A DNA stretch of 64,000 nt from Streptococcus ovuberis (GCF_012396585.1 NZ_JAAXPR010000007.1:22060-86059); one strand, 5' to 3'; positions 36,013 through 45,428 are shown, counted from the first letter of the stretch. Numbers and translations are program-made. Notes: a model not told the origin generated them from the letters alone.

Positions 36013-36046
36013 AACCACCCAGTTTTACCGCTAGGTGGTTTCTTTG
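36013..36046. terminator. Terminator of the pst operon
   Basis: aaccacc and ggtggtt pair around 14 bases, followed by tttcttt. The mntE stop codon on the other strand lies inside the hairpin, so it may serve both genes. Confidence 0.75.
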
Positions 36047-37239
36047 TCTGTCGGGATAGGGGTGACTTGGTGAAAGACCAGTTTCCAATCTTCATGACGA
36101 CGCCAGAGTGAAGTGTGGGCATTTTGAGCTAATTTATAATGAATCAGCATGCTCTTTTGACTGATAGGTGTCATGTGAAAGTGCCGAATTGCCTCGGACG
36201 TTTTTGGCTTATGCGTTAGAAAGGACTGGTAGTCTAATTCATTCCCTTGAGCATTAATGACTGTTAAGTATTTTGATAGGAGATTTTGCCACTGGTCTTC
36301 TTCTGTTAGGATGTAGGATTCAAAGCGGTAAAGTTTGTTAAAGACATTCTCTATAACTTCGTCCTCATCAATGATGAGTGGTTCAACATGAATGTCAATG
36401 TCAAATACCCCATATTTGATTTTGAGAAGGTCTTCGACTTGTTCGGTGACCTCGTGACTCTCATAAACGGAAAGATCAGGATGCATTTCAAGCACGATGT
36501 CTAAGTAAATATTGCTCCCGTAGCTTCGGCCACGAATCGCTTTAACAGATGAAATTTTGGGAAGAAGGAGAATATCTTGGCTGTACTTGGCCAGAAGCTG
36601 TTCATCAAAACCATCTGATAGGGTAAAATAAGATTCCATGAAAATACCATAGGCGGTTTTTAGAATCAGACCGGTAATCACAATAGCAGCCACTTTATCG
36701 ATGATTGGCAGATTGTAGGCAGAAGCTAGGATGGCAACACTGGCTCCGATAGAGGTCAGGGCATCGGAAAGATTATCTTTTGCTGCAGCTCTCAATGCTT
36801 TAGAATGAACCTTTTTGGCCAGTTTGTTATTGTAATAGTAAACACTAAACATGATTAAGGCTGAAAAGATACTGACCCAGGCCCCTAGAGGGTCTACAGG
36901 AACTGACTGAGCGCGAAATAAGCCTTGGACCGTCTTGAAAAGGACGTCAAACCCAACGGCAAACATTAAAAAGGAAGTGACTAGGCTGGCTAGGTCTTCG
37001 ATTTTCCAGTGACCGAATTTGTGATCGGTATCAGCTGGTCGTCTGGCTAGCCTGAGACCGATTAAAACCGCAAGATTGGCCAGTATATCGCTCATATTAT
37101 TAAAACCATCTGCCATCAAAGAAGCAGAATGAAACAGATTGCCTGCGGTGATTTTAATAATCGATAGTAGAATATAGGCGATGATACCTATCAGGGCACC
37201 GCGCTCAGCAAGTTTAAGATTAGTGGCAGCTTGGTTCAT
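36031..37239 (-). CDS. mntE: Cation diffusion facilitator, manganese exporter MntE
   Basis: The 402-residue CDF transporter has the membrane metal-site motif SLMADGFNNMSDI and its partner AAKDNLSDALTSIG, then a cytoplasmic CDF domain with DIDIHVEP. A further C-terminal domain (about 300-402, SNTF2-like with HTSLWRRHEDWKLVFHQ) is also found in pneumococcal MntE, which it resembles closely throughout. It exports Mn2+ and protects against manganese toxicity. The call to Mn rather than Zn rests on that similarity. Confidence 0.87.
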   Translation of the reverse strand: MNQAATNLKLAERGALIGIIAYILLSIIKITAGNLFHSASLMADGFNNMSDILANLAVLIGLRLARRPADTDHKFGHWKIEDLASLVTSFLMFAVGFDVLFKTVQGLFRAQSVPVDPLGAWVSIFSALIMFSVYYYNNKLAKKVHSKALRAAAKDNLSDALTSIGASVAILASAYNLPIIDKVAAIVITGLILKTAYGIFMESYFTLSDGFDEQLLAKYSQDILLLPKISSVKAIRGRSYGSNIYLDIVLEMHPDLSVYESHEVTEQVEDLLKIKYGVFDIDIHVEPLIIDEDEVIENVFNKLYRFESYILTEEDQWQNLLSKYLTVINAQGNELDYQSFLTHKPKTSEAIRHFHMTPISQKSMLIHYKLAQNAHTSLWRRHEDWKLVFHQVTPIPTDKETT

Positions 37240-37269
37240 AGACGATTCTTTCTAGGATAGTGTCTTCTT

Positions 37270-37298
37270 ATTATAACTAAGATAAGGCATTTTTTCAA
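37270..37298 (-). promoter_or_regulatory. Promoter of mntE
   Basis: On the minus strand: TTGAAA, 17 bases, TATAAT, 30 bases before the ATG. Confidence 0.75.
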
Positions 37299-37556
37299 AT
37301 CTTCTAGGTCAGTCATCTGGATGGGTCAGTTTACATAGGGAGGGGAGCTTACTTCTTTCTGAGAACGGACCGACAGAACGTCAGAATAGGCAGAAAACCT
37401 AAAATCTATATCAAGTTATAGGCCTTATGCTCTAGCCACTCAAACTAGTGCAGAAATGATCGCCGTCCAACAGGATGTTACACGAAAGAGGGCAAGAAAA
37501 AAGGATTTTCTCTTTTTGAGTGTCTAAGATTAAAGCACCTATAGACGAGTATTTTA
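37299..37556. other. Divergent gap between mntE and pcrA
   Basis: No gene is recognised. A plus-strand frame of about 45 codons ends at 37528 (with the segment TSAEMIAVQQDVTRKRARKK), without a start or ribosome site. I regard it as chance or a remnant. Confidence 0.3.
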
Positions 37557-37565
37557 TGGTATAAT
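37557..37565 (+). promoter_or_regulatory. Extended -10 promoter of pcrA
   Basis: TGGTATAAT, 29 bases before the pcrA ATG; ribosome site aaagtgag. Confidence 0.65.
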
Positions 37566-37594
37566 GGAACGGTTAGAACAGAAAGTGAGACGAT

Positions 37595-39865
37595 ATGCAT
37601 TCTTTACTCAAAGGTATGAACGACAGACAAGCAGAAGCAGTGCAGACAACAGAAGGCCCGCTCTTAATCATGGCTGGTGCAGGGTCTGGTAAGACGCGGG
37701 TCTTAACCCATCGGATTGCCTACTTAATCGATGAAAAGATGGTTAATCCTTGGAATATTTTGGCCATTACCTTTACGAATAAAGCTGCGCGTGAGATGAA
37801 AGAACGTGCTATGGCCCTTAATCCCGCAACACAGGATAGTTTGATTGCGACTTTTCACTCCATGTGTGTGCGCATTTTGAGACGTGATGCAGACCATATA
37901 GGTTATAATCGCAATTTCACTATTGTTGATCCAGGTGAACAACGCACGCTGATGAAGCGGATTTTAAAGAATCTCAATCTGGATCCCAAGAAATGGAGTG
38001 AACGCTCTATTTTGGGAACCATTTCCAACGCCAAAAATGACCTGATTGATGAAGTCGCTTATGAGAATCTGGCTGGCGATATCTACACGCAGATAGTGGC
38101 TAAGTGCTATAAGGCTTACCAGCAAGAACTTCGCCAATCCGAAGCGGTGGATTTTGACGATTTAATCATGCTGACGCTACGTCTTTTTGATCAGCATCCA
38201 GATGTCTTGACTTATTATCAACAACGCTACCAGTACATTCATGTCGATGAGTACCAAGATACCAACCATGCCCAATACCAGCTGGTCAAACTCTTGGCTT
38301 CGCGATTCAAAAATATCTGCGTGGTCGGAGATGCGGACCAATCGATCTATGGCTGGCGGGGAGCGGATATGCAAAATATCCTCGATTTTGAAAAGGACTA
38401 CCCAGAAGCTAAGGTGGTGCTCTTGGAGGAAAATTACCGGTCAACCAAGACTATTCTACAGGCAGCTAACGAGGTGATTCAAAACAACCGTCAGCGTAGA
38501 CCTAAGAAATTATGGACTCAGAATCCAGAAGGAGAAGCCATTACCTACTACCGCGCCAATGATGAGCAAGACGAGGCGGTCTACATTGCGCGAACCATTG
38601 ATGGTCTGATAAGGGAGCAAGGGTTTCGGTATCGGGATTTTGCGGTGCTTTACCGAACCAATGCCCAGTCACGGACAGTGGAAGAAGCCCTGCTCAAATC
38701 GAATATCTCCTACACCATGGTTGGTGGAACCAAGTTCTACTCCCGTAAAGAAATTAGGGATGTTATTGCCTATCTCAATATCATAGCCAATCCTGCTGAC
38801 AATCTCAGCTTTGAACGCATCATTAACGAACCCAAACGTGGTGTTGGACCTGGAACACTTGATAAGCTCCGCCATTTTGCCAATCAGGAGGGCGTTTCTC
38901 TTTTGGAAGCTGGTCAAAACATTTTACTATCACCAATAAAGGGTAAGGCTGCAGGAGCAGTATACGAACTAGCAACTGTTTTAGCCAACTTGCGTCAAAA
39001 ATTGGACCAGACGACTGTAACGGAATTAGTGGAAATGGTTTTGAATCTGACGGGCTATGCACAAGCTCTAGCCATTCAACAGACACCAGAAAGCGAAAAT
39101 CGTCTGGAGAATATTCAAGAATTTCTCTCTGTGACCAAGAACTTTGATGAAAAACAGGTGTCGGAAGGTTCAGCAGAAGAGAGTGGTCTGGACAAACTGA
39201 GTCGTTTTCTCAATGACTTAGCACTGATTGCGGATACTGATGATGGTGAGGTGGAGTCGGATGAGGTAACCTTGATGACCTTACATGCTGCCAAAGGGTT
39301 GGAATTCCCCATTGTTTTCGTGGTAGGGATGGAAGAGGATGTCTTTCCACTCAGCCGTGCTAAAGAAGATGAGGATGAGCTGGAAGAAGAGCGACGCCTT
39401 GCTTATGTCGGGATTACAAGAGCCGAGCAACGCCTGTACCTGACCAATGCCAATTCTCGCCTTCTATTTGGACGCACGAACTACAACCGCCCTAGCCGGT
39501 TCTTAATTGAAATTTCTAACGATTTGCTGGACTATCAAGGATTAGCTCGGCCAGAACAAGTCAGCTTTAAGGCCGCCTATGTTGATGGCAGAGCCTCTAA
39601 GTTTGGCCAAGGGATGAGTCTCTCTCAAGCCCTTCAAAGTCGAAAGGCACAAGCTTCTCCTCAGAGACCATATATCCCCGCCAAGTCTCATACGACATCC
39701 AGCGTCGATTGGCAAATTGGTGATACTGTACACCATAGAAAATGGGGAGAGGGCATTGTCCTTGAAGTATCAGGCAGTGGTCAAGCACAAGAGTTGAAGA
39801 TCAATTTTCCAGAAGTTGGTCTCAAAAAACTCTTAGCCAGTGTTGCTCCAATTGAGAAGAAATAA
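37595..39865 (+). CDS. pcrA: ATP-dependent DNA helicase PcrA (UvrD/Rep family)
   Basis: The 756-residue 3'-5' helicase acts in repair and replication-fork clearing. Motifs in order: Q motif LNDRQAEAV-type start, Walker A AGAGSGKTR, motif Ia TFTNKAAREMKER, motif II VDEYQDTN, motif III GDADQSIYGWRGAD, motif IV LEENYRSTKTI, motif V TLMTLHAAKGLEFP and motif VI YVGITRAEQRLYL. The last ~50 residues (IGDTVHHRKWGEGIVLEV) are the Tudor-like RNA-polymerase-binding domain. Length is normal. Confidence 0.96.
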   Translation: MHSLLKGMNDRQAEAVQTTEGPLLIMAGAGSGKTRVLTHRIAYLIDEKMVNPWNILAITFTNKAAREMKERAMALNPATQDSLIATFHSMCVRILRRDADHIGYNRNFTIVDPGEQRTLMKRILKNLNLDPKKWSERSILGTISNAKNDLIDEVAYENLAGDIYTQIVAKCYKAYQQELRQSEAVDFDDLIMLTLRLFDQHPDVLTYYQQRYQYIHVDEYQDTNHAQYQLVKLLASRFKNICVVGDADQSIYGWRGADMQNILDFEKDYPEAKVVLLEENYRSTKTILQAANEVIQNNRQRRPKKLWTQNPEGEAITYYRANDEQDEAVYIARTIDGLIREQGFRYRDFAVLYRTNAQSRTVEEALLKSNISYTMVGGTKFYSRKEIRDVIAYLNIIANPADNLSFERIINEPKRGVGPGTLDKLRHFANQEGVSLLEAGQNILLSPIKGKAAGAVYELATVLANLRQKLDQTTVTELVEMVLNLTGYAQALAIQQTPESENRLENIQEFLSVTKNFDEKQVSEGSAEESGLDKLSRFLNDLALIADTDDGEVESDEVTLMTLHAAKGLEFPIVFVVGMEEDVFPLSRAKEDEDELEEERRLAYVGITRAEQRLYLTNANSRLLFGRTNYNRPSRFLIEISNDLLDYQGLARPEQVSFKAAYVDGRASKFGQGMSLSQALQSRKAQASPQRPYIPAKSHTTSSVDWQIGDTVHHRKWGEGIVLEVSGSGQAQELKINFPEVGLKKLLASVAPIEKK

Positions 39866-39883
39866 GTGCAAAGAGTCGTGTTG

Positions 39884-39920
39884 CCCACCGTGATGGTAGT
39901 TTCATCATGGTGGGTTATTC
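39884..39920 (+). terminator. Terminator of pcrA
   Basis: cccaccgtgatg pairs with catcatggtggg (one G-T) around seven bases, followed by ttatt. Confidence 0.8.
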
Positions 39921-40010
39921 TATGTTTAGCGGGAGGTTCTGATTGATGAAAATCCCCAAAATAGGCGATTGGTTCTAGTTGCTGATGGCATGACAAGCCG
40001 TTTTTTCTCT

Positions 40011-40026
40011 TATAGTCAAAAACTAT
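40011..40026. promoter_or_regulatory. MET-box-like operator upstream of the sulfhydrylase
   Basis: TATAGTCAAAAACTAT closely matches the streptococcal MET-box consensus (TATAGTT-n-AACTATA) bound by the LysR-type regulator MtaR/MetR. It is centred about 35 bases upstream of the -35 box, a normal activator position. Confidence 0.65.
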
Positions 40027-40048
40027 CTTGGCCTAAATAGAAAGACTA

Positions 40049-40078
40049 TTGGACAAAAGAGGTGAAAAGGACTACACT
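40049..40078 (+). promoter_or_regulatory. Promoter of the sulfhydrylase gene
   Basis: TTGGAC, 18 bases, TACACT, 29 bases before the ATG. The weak hexamers suit an activated promoter. Confidence 0.5.
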
Positions 40079-40107
40079 AATAAAAAATAAATCTTGAGGA
40101 GTGTTTT

Positions 40108-41388
40108 ATGACGCGACAATTTCATTTTGAAACCTTACAATTGCATGCTGGTCAGCCGATTGACCCAACCACTAAGTCAAGGGCTGTTCCCATTTACCAG
40201 ACGACTTCTTTTGTTTTTGACAGTGCTCAAGATGCTGAGGATATTTTTGCCCTGCGCCAGCCAGCTAATATCTATACGCGTATCACCAACCCGACTACAG
40301 CTGTTTTAGAAGAGCGTTTGGCAATTTTAGAAGGTGGTGTCGGAGCCCTTGCAACTTCGTCTGGGATGGCAGCTATTACCTATACAGCCTTGGCCTTAGC
40401 CCATGCTGGTGATCATATCGTGGCATCAAGCACCATCTATGGCGGCAACCATAACCTGTTTCATGTCACTTTGCCAAGATATGGCATTACAACGACTTTT
40501 GTGGATATTGATGATTTTGAGGCGGTTACAGCAGCTATTCAAGAGAATACGAAATTCATCTTTGCAGAGACCATTGGTAATCCTTTAGGCAATGTAGCAG
40601 ATCTTGAGCGCTTGGCAGAAATTGCTCATGGGCATCAGATTCCGTTGGTAGTTGACAATACCTTTGCAACTCCTTACCTGATTAATGTTTTCACACATGG
40701 GGTGGATATTGCCATCCATTCGGCAACTAAATTTATTGGTGGGCATGGGACATCTATTGGGGGGATCATCGTTGATTCGGGACAATTCGATTGGGAAGCA
40801 TCTGGAAAATTTACCCAGTTTGTCAATGAGGATCCGACTTACCATAATTTAAGCTACACACGCGATGTTGGGAAGGCTGCCTTCATAACAGCTGTCAGAA
40901 CTCAGCTGTTGAGAGATACAGGGGCTTGTTTATCGCCGTTTAATGCTTTCTTGCTTTTGCAGGGCTTAGAAACCCTTTCCCTTCGTGTGGAGCGCCATGT
41001 TGACAATGCTAAGAAACTAGCCAGTTTCTTGGAAAATCATCCTAAGATTGAGTCTGTGAACTATGCCAGTCTTCCTTCTAGTCCTTATTACCAGAGGGCA
41101 CAAAAATATTTACCAAAAGGTGCCAGCTCTATTTTTACAGTTCAGGTGAAGGGAGGAGCAGAGGCTGCCTGCCAGGTGATAGATCACTTAGAGATCTTCT
41201 CAGACCTAGCTAATGTAGCAGATGCCAAGTCACTGGTCATCCACCCAGCGACAACGACGCACGGCCAGATGGACGAAGAAGCTTTGCGAGCTGCAGGCAT
41301 CACCCAAAATCAAATCCGTATCTCAGTAGGCCTAGAAAACATAGAGGATTTGATTGAAGATTTTCGCTTAGCATTAGAGAAGATTTAA
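40108..41388 (+). CDS. O-acetylhomoserine sulfhydrylase (MetY-type)
   Basis: The 426-residue PLP enzyme of the Cys/Met metabolism family makes homocysteine from O-acetylhomoserine and sulfide. The PLP lysine is Lys208 in HSATKFIGGHG, with the substrate-binding YTRITNPT near the start and SVGLENIEDLIEDF near the end. The length and extended C-terminal domain favour the MetY/CysD group over cystathionine enzymes. Ribosome site: tgaggag. The upstream MET-box-like site agrees with a role in methionine supply. Confidence 0.9.
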   Translation: MTRQFHFETLQLHAGQPIDPTTKSRAVPIYQTTSFVFDSAQDAEDIFALRQPANIYTRITNPTTAVLEERLAILEGGVGALATSSGMAAITYTALALAHAGDHIVASSTIYGGNHNLFHVTLPRYGITTTFVDIDDFEAVTAAIQENTKFIFAETIGNPLGNVADLERLAEIAHGHQIPLVVDNTFATPYLINVFTHGVDIAIHSATKFIGGHGTSIGGIIVDSGQFDWEASGKFTQFVNEDPTYHNLSYTRDVGKAAFITAVRTQLLRDTGACLSPFNAFLLLQGLETLSLRVERHVDNAKKLASFLENHPKIESVNYASLPSSPYYQRAQKYLPKGASSIFTVQVKGGAEAACQVIDHLEIFSDLANVADAKSLVIHPATTTHGQMDEEALRAAGITQNQIRISVGLENIEDLIEDFRLALEKI

Positions 41389-41411
41389 GGAAACTAGTTG
41401 ATTGACAGGAG

Positions 41412-41552
41412 ATGGCTCACCGACACACTGCTATTTATTTAAGCTTAAAACCTGAGTCTAACGACTACTTCAACGCTTTTTTAGCTGCTGCAGTACTGAC
41501 AAAATCGTTGCTTGATGACCACCATCTCACTCAGATTTTGATTGTCACTTAG
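41412..41552 (+). CDS. Small ORF of unknown function after the sulfhydrylase
   Basis: A 46-codon frame 23 bases after the sulfhydrylase stop and before its terminator. An aggag lies directly against the ATG, too close for good initiation. The peptide (IYLSLKPESNDYFNAFLAAA in the middle) has protein-like composition but matches nothing I know. It may be a gene remnant. The following 41633-41761 holds another protein-like frame. Confidence 0.3.
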   Translation: MAHRHTAIYLSLKPESNDYFNAFLAAAVLTKSLLDDHHLTQILIVT

Positions 41553-41568
41553 AATAAACGCCACAAAA

Positions 41569-41632
41569 AAACACGCTTTGGTATCATCTTGGGTACGTTC
41601 AAGAGACGCTAAAGCGTGTTTGTTGTTTTTTA
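41569..41632 (+). terminator. Terminator of the sulfhydrylase unit
   Basis: aaacacgcttt and aaagcgtgttt form a perfect 11-bp stem with a long loop, followed by gttgttttttat. Confidence 0.75.
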
Positions 41633-41664
41633 TGCTAATGGTTCAGTTATCACTCTTTTTCTAA

Positions 41665-41784
41665 GCTAGTGATTGTCTTGCTCAGCAGTTACAAAGGCAC
41701 TTGCCCTTAGATGGAAAAATCCAAATTGAAAAGACTATTAAATACTTAGAAAATAGTGCGATTAGTGAAGAGAGTTTTGGATAA
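41665..41784 (+). pseudogene. Coding remnant, unrecognised
   Basis: A 39-codon frame without start (CLAQQLQRHLPLDGKIQIEK then TIKYLENSAISEESFG and stop) reads like the end of a real protein. It overlaps the end of the hydrolase gene on the other strand by 23 bases. The family is unknown. Confidence 0.25.
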
Positions 41785-42520
41785 AGCGATGAATTTCCTG
41801 ACTGACCCATTCTTGCTGTTCTTGTGGAGTAATTGTTGCCTGCCCATCTCCAGATTGCTGTCCATAAAGGCCAAAACCACTATGATTGCCACCTTCTATA
41901 GTCATATAGCTGGTCTTGGGTGGGAGTTGGGGTTTGCTTTTTTCATACTGTTGCCAGTTGAGCACCTTGTCCTGACTGGCAGTTATAGAGAGAACAGCTA
42001 GGTCCTCAGTTTTTGATAAGTCAACGCTCGAGGCGGGGTAACTGGCGAGTAAGATTAGGCCTGAGATATCTGGATGGCCTTCTAAAGCATCTCCAGATGC
42101 TACAACACCACCAAGAGAATGGCCAATTAGATAGACAGAATGCAGATTTTTTTCTTCAATCAAATCAAGAGCTTGGTCCTGTCCCAAAATTGGAAGATTG
42201 AGGGGAGAGTGGAGTAGGTAAACAGGATAGCCCTGATCCGCTAGTTGATGGGCTAAATAGCTGTAGGACTGGCTATCCACTAGTCCACCTCCATAAAAGA
42301 TTAGCGGTTGTTTCTCTGTGTTGGCTTGCTTAGGTTCAAAATAGCTATAGCTAGTCGTTTGTTCTTGAGCTGTTTCAAGGCTCTCATAAGCTAAGGCTGT
42401 GGGACGATAGGTTTTTATGATCAGATAAGCATACCCAATTAGTAACAGGCTCAAAAAGAGGCTCACCAAGATTAGACCCCATTTTCGTGCTTTTTTTGAA
42501 AAATTCTCTCTTAAAGCCAT
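41762..42520 (-). CDS. Membrane-anchored alpha/beta hydrolase
   Basis: The 252-residue protein has one N-terminal membrane helix (about 14-36) and an alpha/beta hydrolase domain facing out. The nucleophile Ser135 is in LIGHSLGGVV, the acid is probably in ASQDKVLN and the His in GGNHSGFG. The fold resembles dienelactone-hydrolase-like esterases (PF12695). The substrate is unknown. Its start overlaps the end of the MBL gene by ten bases, so the two are co-translated. Confidence 0.85.
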   Translation of the reverse strand: MALRENFSKKARKWGLILVSLFLSLLLIGYAYLIIKTYRPTALAYESLETAQEQTTSYSYFEPKQANTEKQPLIFYGGGLVDSQSYSYLAHQLADQGYPVYLLHSPLNLPILGQDQALDLIEEKNLHSVYLIGHSLGGVVASGDALEGHPDISGLILLASYPASSVDLSKTEDLAVLSITASQDKVLNWQQYEKSKPQLPPKTSYMTIEGGNHSGFGLYGQQSGDGQATITPQEQQEWVSQEIHRFIQNSLH

Positions 42521-43143
42521 GGGTTAAAGGCCTTTTCGTAACCGATCGTAGTACTTTGACCGTGTCCAGGATGGACGACATAGTCATTCGGAAGGGTGAA
42601 GAGTTCTGTTTGAATGCCTGCTTTTAACAGATTAAGGTCACCAGTGTAGAGATCTGTCCGACCGATACTGCCCTTAAAGAGGGCGTCACCAGTAATCACC
42701 AATGCCTCCTGATCAAAGACAAAGGAAACACCTCCGATAGAATGTCCAGGTGTTGGGCGGACTTCAAATGCAAACCCTTCCATCTGGTAGGGCTTATGGA
42801 GCTCAAAGATCTTTTCAGCAGGTCTTAATATGACATTTTGCATGTCATCGTGTCTCGGAAGGGCAGAAAGGTTGAGCTCAGGAGTGAATAGCCAATCAGC
42901 TTCTTCCTTAGCCACATAAACAGGTGGTTGGTTGAAATGATCACGCACAAGATCGACACTCATGATATGGTCATAATGGGTGTGAGTGAGCAGAATAGCT
43001 GCTAATGGTTTTCCAAGCTCTTGTAACTTACTAGAAATTTTTGCCCAATCACTGCCTGGATCAACGATGAGCAGATGGGTCTCATTTTCTAAAATATAGG
43101 TATTTTCTCCAGCAACTTCGTTGACAATTTTGATGATATTCAT
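42511..43143 (-). CDS. Metallo-beta-lactamase-fold hydrolase (glyoxalase II-like)
   Basis: The 210-residue protein has the zinc motif HTHYDH (His54, His56, Asp58, His59), GHSIGGVSF, a metal-bridging Asp in ALVITGDALFKG and the final YVVHPGHGQSTT. It belongs to the glyoxalase II-like YcbL group, which hydrolyses thioesters. It starts three bases after the carbonic anhydrase stop. Confidence 0.9.
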   Translation of the reverse strand: MNIIKIVNEVAGENTYILENETHLLIVDPGSDWAKISSKLQELGKPLAAILLTHTHYDHIMSVDLVRDHFNQPPVYVAKEEADWLFTPELNLSALPRHDDMQNVILRPAEKIFELHKPYQMEGFAFEVRPTPGHSIGGVSFVFDQEALVITGDALFKGSIGRTDLYTGDLNLLKAGIQTELFTLPNDYVVHPGHGQSTTIGYEKAFNPWL

Positions 43144-43146
43144 ATC

Positions 43147-43722
43147 TTATCCTTTCACATTTTGGTAACCATCAACAACTAAATCGAGAGCACCTGTTTC
43201 TGGATCAATAACCAGTCCATGAACCGGAACATCAGAAGGTAGCAGGGGATGATTTTTGACCAAGTTGACATCGTGTTTGACGGATTGGAACACGTCGCTG
43301 AACCCACGAAGCCAGCGCTCAAAGTCGATGCCTGTATATTGAATCAAATCAAGATCTTTTCGGTTAATCCCTCTATCCAACATACTATGAATCATTTTTT
43401 CAGTGTTGACCTTGCTCATGCCACAATCTTTGTGGCCCATAATGATAATTTCATCAGCTTTGAGTTCATAAACGGCTACAATTAAGCTACGCATCACTGA
43501 ACCAAAGGGATGACTGATTAGGGCACCAGCATTTTTAATTATTTTAGCCTCTCCGCTAGTTAAGTTAAGGGCTTTATGAGCTAACTCCACTAAACGGTCA
43601 TCCATACAGGTGACCACAACGACATTTAGGTCTCTCGTTTTTTCAGGTTTGGTATAGGTCAAGAAGAGTTCTTGTTCCACAAACTTCTCATTATAAGAAA
43701 GTATTTCAGCTAGTAACGACAA
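43147..43722 (-). CDS. Beta-type carbonic anhydrase
   Basis: The 191-residue enzyme interconverts CO2 and bicarbonate. Zinc ligands are Cys39, His97 and Cys100 (VVTCMDDR and IMGHKDCGM), with the Asp41-Arg43 pair next to the site. It belongs to the short prokaryotic beta class (YvdA-like). Ribosome site: aaaggag upstream of the ATG. It supports growth at ambient CO2 in streptococci, by family. It is the first gene of a three-gene minus-strand unit. Confidence 0.92.
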   Translation of the reverse strand: MSLLAEILSYNEKFVEQELFLTYTKPEKTRDLNVVVVTCMDDRLVELAHKALNLTSGEAKIIKNAGALISHPFGSVMRSLIVAVYELKADEIIIMGHKDCGMSKVNTEKMIHSMLDRGINRKDLDLIQYTGIDFERWLRGFSDVFQSVKHDVNLVKNHPLLPSDVPVHGLVIDPETGALDLVVDGYQNVKG

Positions 43723-44069
43723 TTGATGCTCCTTTGCAGTAGGGTATTGATTGAATGGAGGAATAGACTTGCTGGTCCAGTCTCTAACAGAAATATCCAG
43801 CAGAATGGTAAAGTTAGCAGTCTTTGGAAAGCGTCTGCAAAATGTGACCTATTTTATACCCAGATCCCTTGCTGTGGTAGTTGCTCTAAGCTAAATTAAC
43901 AGTTTTACATATAACCGAATTGATCTAAAAAGAGCTGAAGCTCAATCAGTTATCTCCTTAGTAGATAACAAGTAGGCAATTATGCAACACATGATTGTGA
44001 CGATGGTTACTAGAGAGACAGTGCAAACTGCCATCTAACCTGTTTCTATTTTTAGTAGGATAACCAAAA
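43723..44069. other. Gene-free stretch upstream of the carbonic anhydrase
   Basis: No ORF or RNA gene is recognised. There is one tight hairpin, gagc-tgaa-gctc near 43932, with a T-run on the minus strand, but it is only four base pairs. Confidence 0.4.
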
Positions 44070-44112
44070 TAGCCACTCCCAAGTTTTCGGTTATAAAGCT
44101 TGGAAGTGGCTA
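44070..44112 (-). terminator. Terminator of pepS
   Basis: tagccactcccaag pairs with cttggaagtggcta (one mismatch) around 15 bases. On the minus strand it is followed by attttgg. It is 80 bases past the pepS stop. Confidence 0.7.
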
Positions 44113-44192
44113 GTCAAATGCTTAGCTGACGGGCATAGGTGTTGTTAGGGGACTTATGATAGCTTTACCAACAGGACTGACTGGCTAGCAGT

Positions 44193-45428
44193 TTAAAAGG
44201 CCCAATTACCATTGCGGAAGACGGGTTCGCGGGTACCATCTTCGAGGATACCATCAATAGACATGTCTGCACAACCAATCATGAAATCCACGTGGGCTGT
44301 AGAGTAGTTGATGCCTGCAGCTGCAATTTCTTCAGCCGTCATATCACCGCCTCCTTCAATATTAGTAGGGTAAGCAGCACCTAAGGCAACGTGATTGGCT
44401 GCATTTTCATCATAGAGCGTATTGAAGAAGAGCAGGCCTGAGTTGGAGATTGGAGAGTCATGTGGCACGAGGGCAACTTCGCCGAGGTAACGCGAGCCTT
44501 CATCGTGCTCAATCAAGCCCTTCAAGACATCGTACCCTTGTTCACATTCAAAATCAACGACAGCACCATCCTTGAAGTGGAGTTTGAAGTTATCAATAAT
44601 TGTTCCGTTGTAAGAGAGTGGTTTTTTGTTGGAAACATAACCGTTCACGGCAGTTTTCTCAGCCGCTGTGAAGACTTCTTCAGTTGGCATGTTTGGAATG
44701 AAGGCAGCGCCTTTTTCATTGTGTGCACCAGCAGCTACCCAGAGATGGGTTTTCGGCAATCCGATGGTCAAATCCGTTCCTTCAGCTGTGTAGTGAAGAG
44801 CCTTGTAGTGTTTCTGGTTGAGATAGCTTGCTTTTTCGGTTAGACGCGCACGGTGCTCTTTCCATTCTGTCACAGGGTCTGGGACATTGATTCGAGTTGC
44901 TTCCAGCATGGCATCCAATAATTTAGCAACCGCTGTTTCTTCATCCGTTTCATCTGGGAAAACCAACTTAGCCCAGCCTGGAGAAGGGTAGGCAGCAATG
45001 GTCCATGAGTTTTTATCCGTCATAGTGCGTGAGCGGTAGTACTGGAAGCTTTCACCGATGGCTTTTGCGCGAGCAGTCAACTTATCAGAATCAATACCAG
45101 CCATGAGGTCTGGCGCAGACGAAACAATATGAATGAAGACAACGTTGTCATCTAAGTAGAAATTACGCTCGTCAACAGCGTATTGTGGAACTTCTGAGAA
45201 GTAGTCGATTGGTTGGTATTCAGCACTAAGGCGTGCTATGCGGTCATCTGTCATTTTAACATGAACATCTGCAGCACCTAGCTTGTAAGCTTCTTCGACA
45301 ATCAAGCGAATCAGGGGAAGGGCATCTGTGGTGCAGTTGATCCAAACCCGTTGGCCTGGTTGAACATTCGCACCAACTTGGGTAATTACTTGAGCGTATT
45401 TATGTAAACGTGCATCAATGTGTGACAT
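44193..45428 (-). CDS. pepS: Aminopeptidase PepS (M29 family)
   Basis: The 411-residue metallopeptidase of the M29 family trims N-terminal residues from peptides in the cytoplasm. Recognisable pieces are the N-terminal GQRVWINCT, the metal-site region with EVALVPHDSPISNSGLLF, NEKGAAFIPNMPTEEVF and the C-terminal HVDFMIG. I chose the second ATG (45428), six bases after aaggag; an ATG six bases upstream touches the ribosome site. It is a single-gene unit. Confidence 0.93.
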   Translation of the reverse strand: MSHIDARLHKYAQVITQVGANVQPGQRVWINCTTDALPLIRLIVEEAYKLGAADVHVKMTDDRIARLSAEYQPIDYFSEVPQYAVDERNFYLDDNVVFIHIVSSAPDLMAGIDSDKLTARAKAIGESFQYYRSRTMTDKNSWTIAAYPSPGWAKLVFPDETDEETAVAKLLDAMLEATRINVPDPVTEWKEHRARLTEKASYLNQKHYKALHYTAEGTDLTIGLPKTHLWVAAGAHNEKGAAFIPNMPTEEVFTAAEKTAVNGYVSNKKPLSYNGTIIDNFKLHFKDGAVVDFECEQGYDVLKGLIEHDEGSRYLGEVALVPHDSPISNSGLLFFNTLYDENAANHVALGAAYPTNIEGGGDMTAEEIAAAGINYSTAHVDFMIGCADMSIDGILEDGTREPVFRNGNWAF

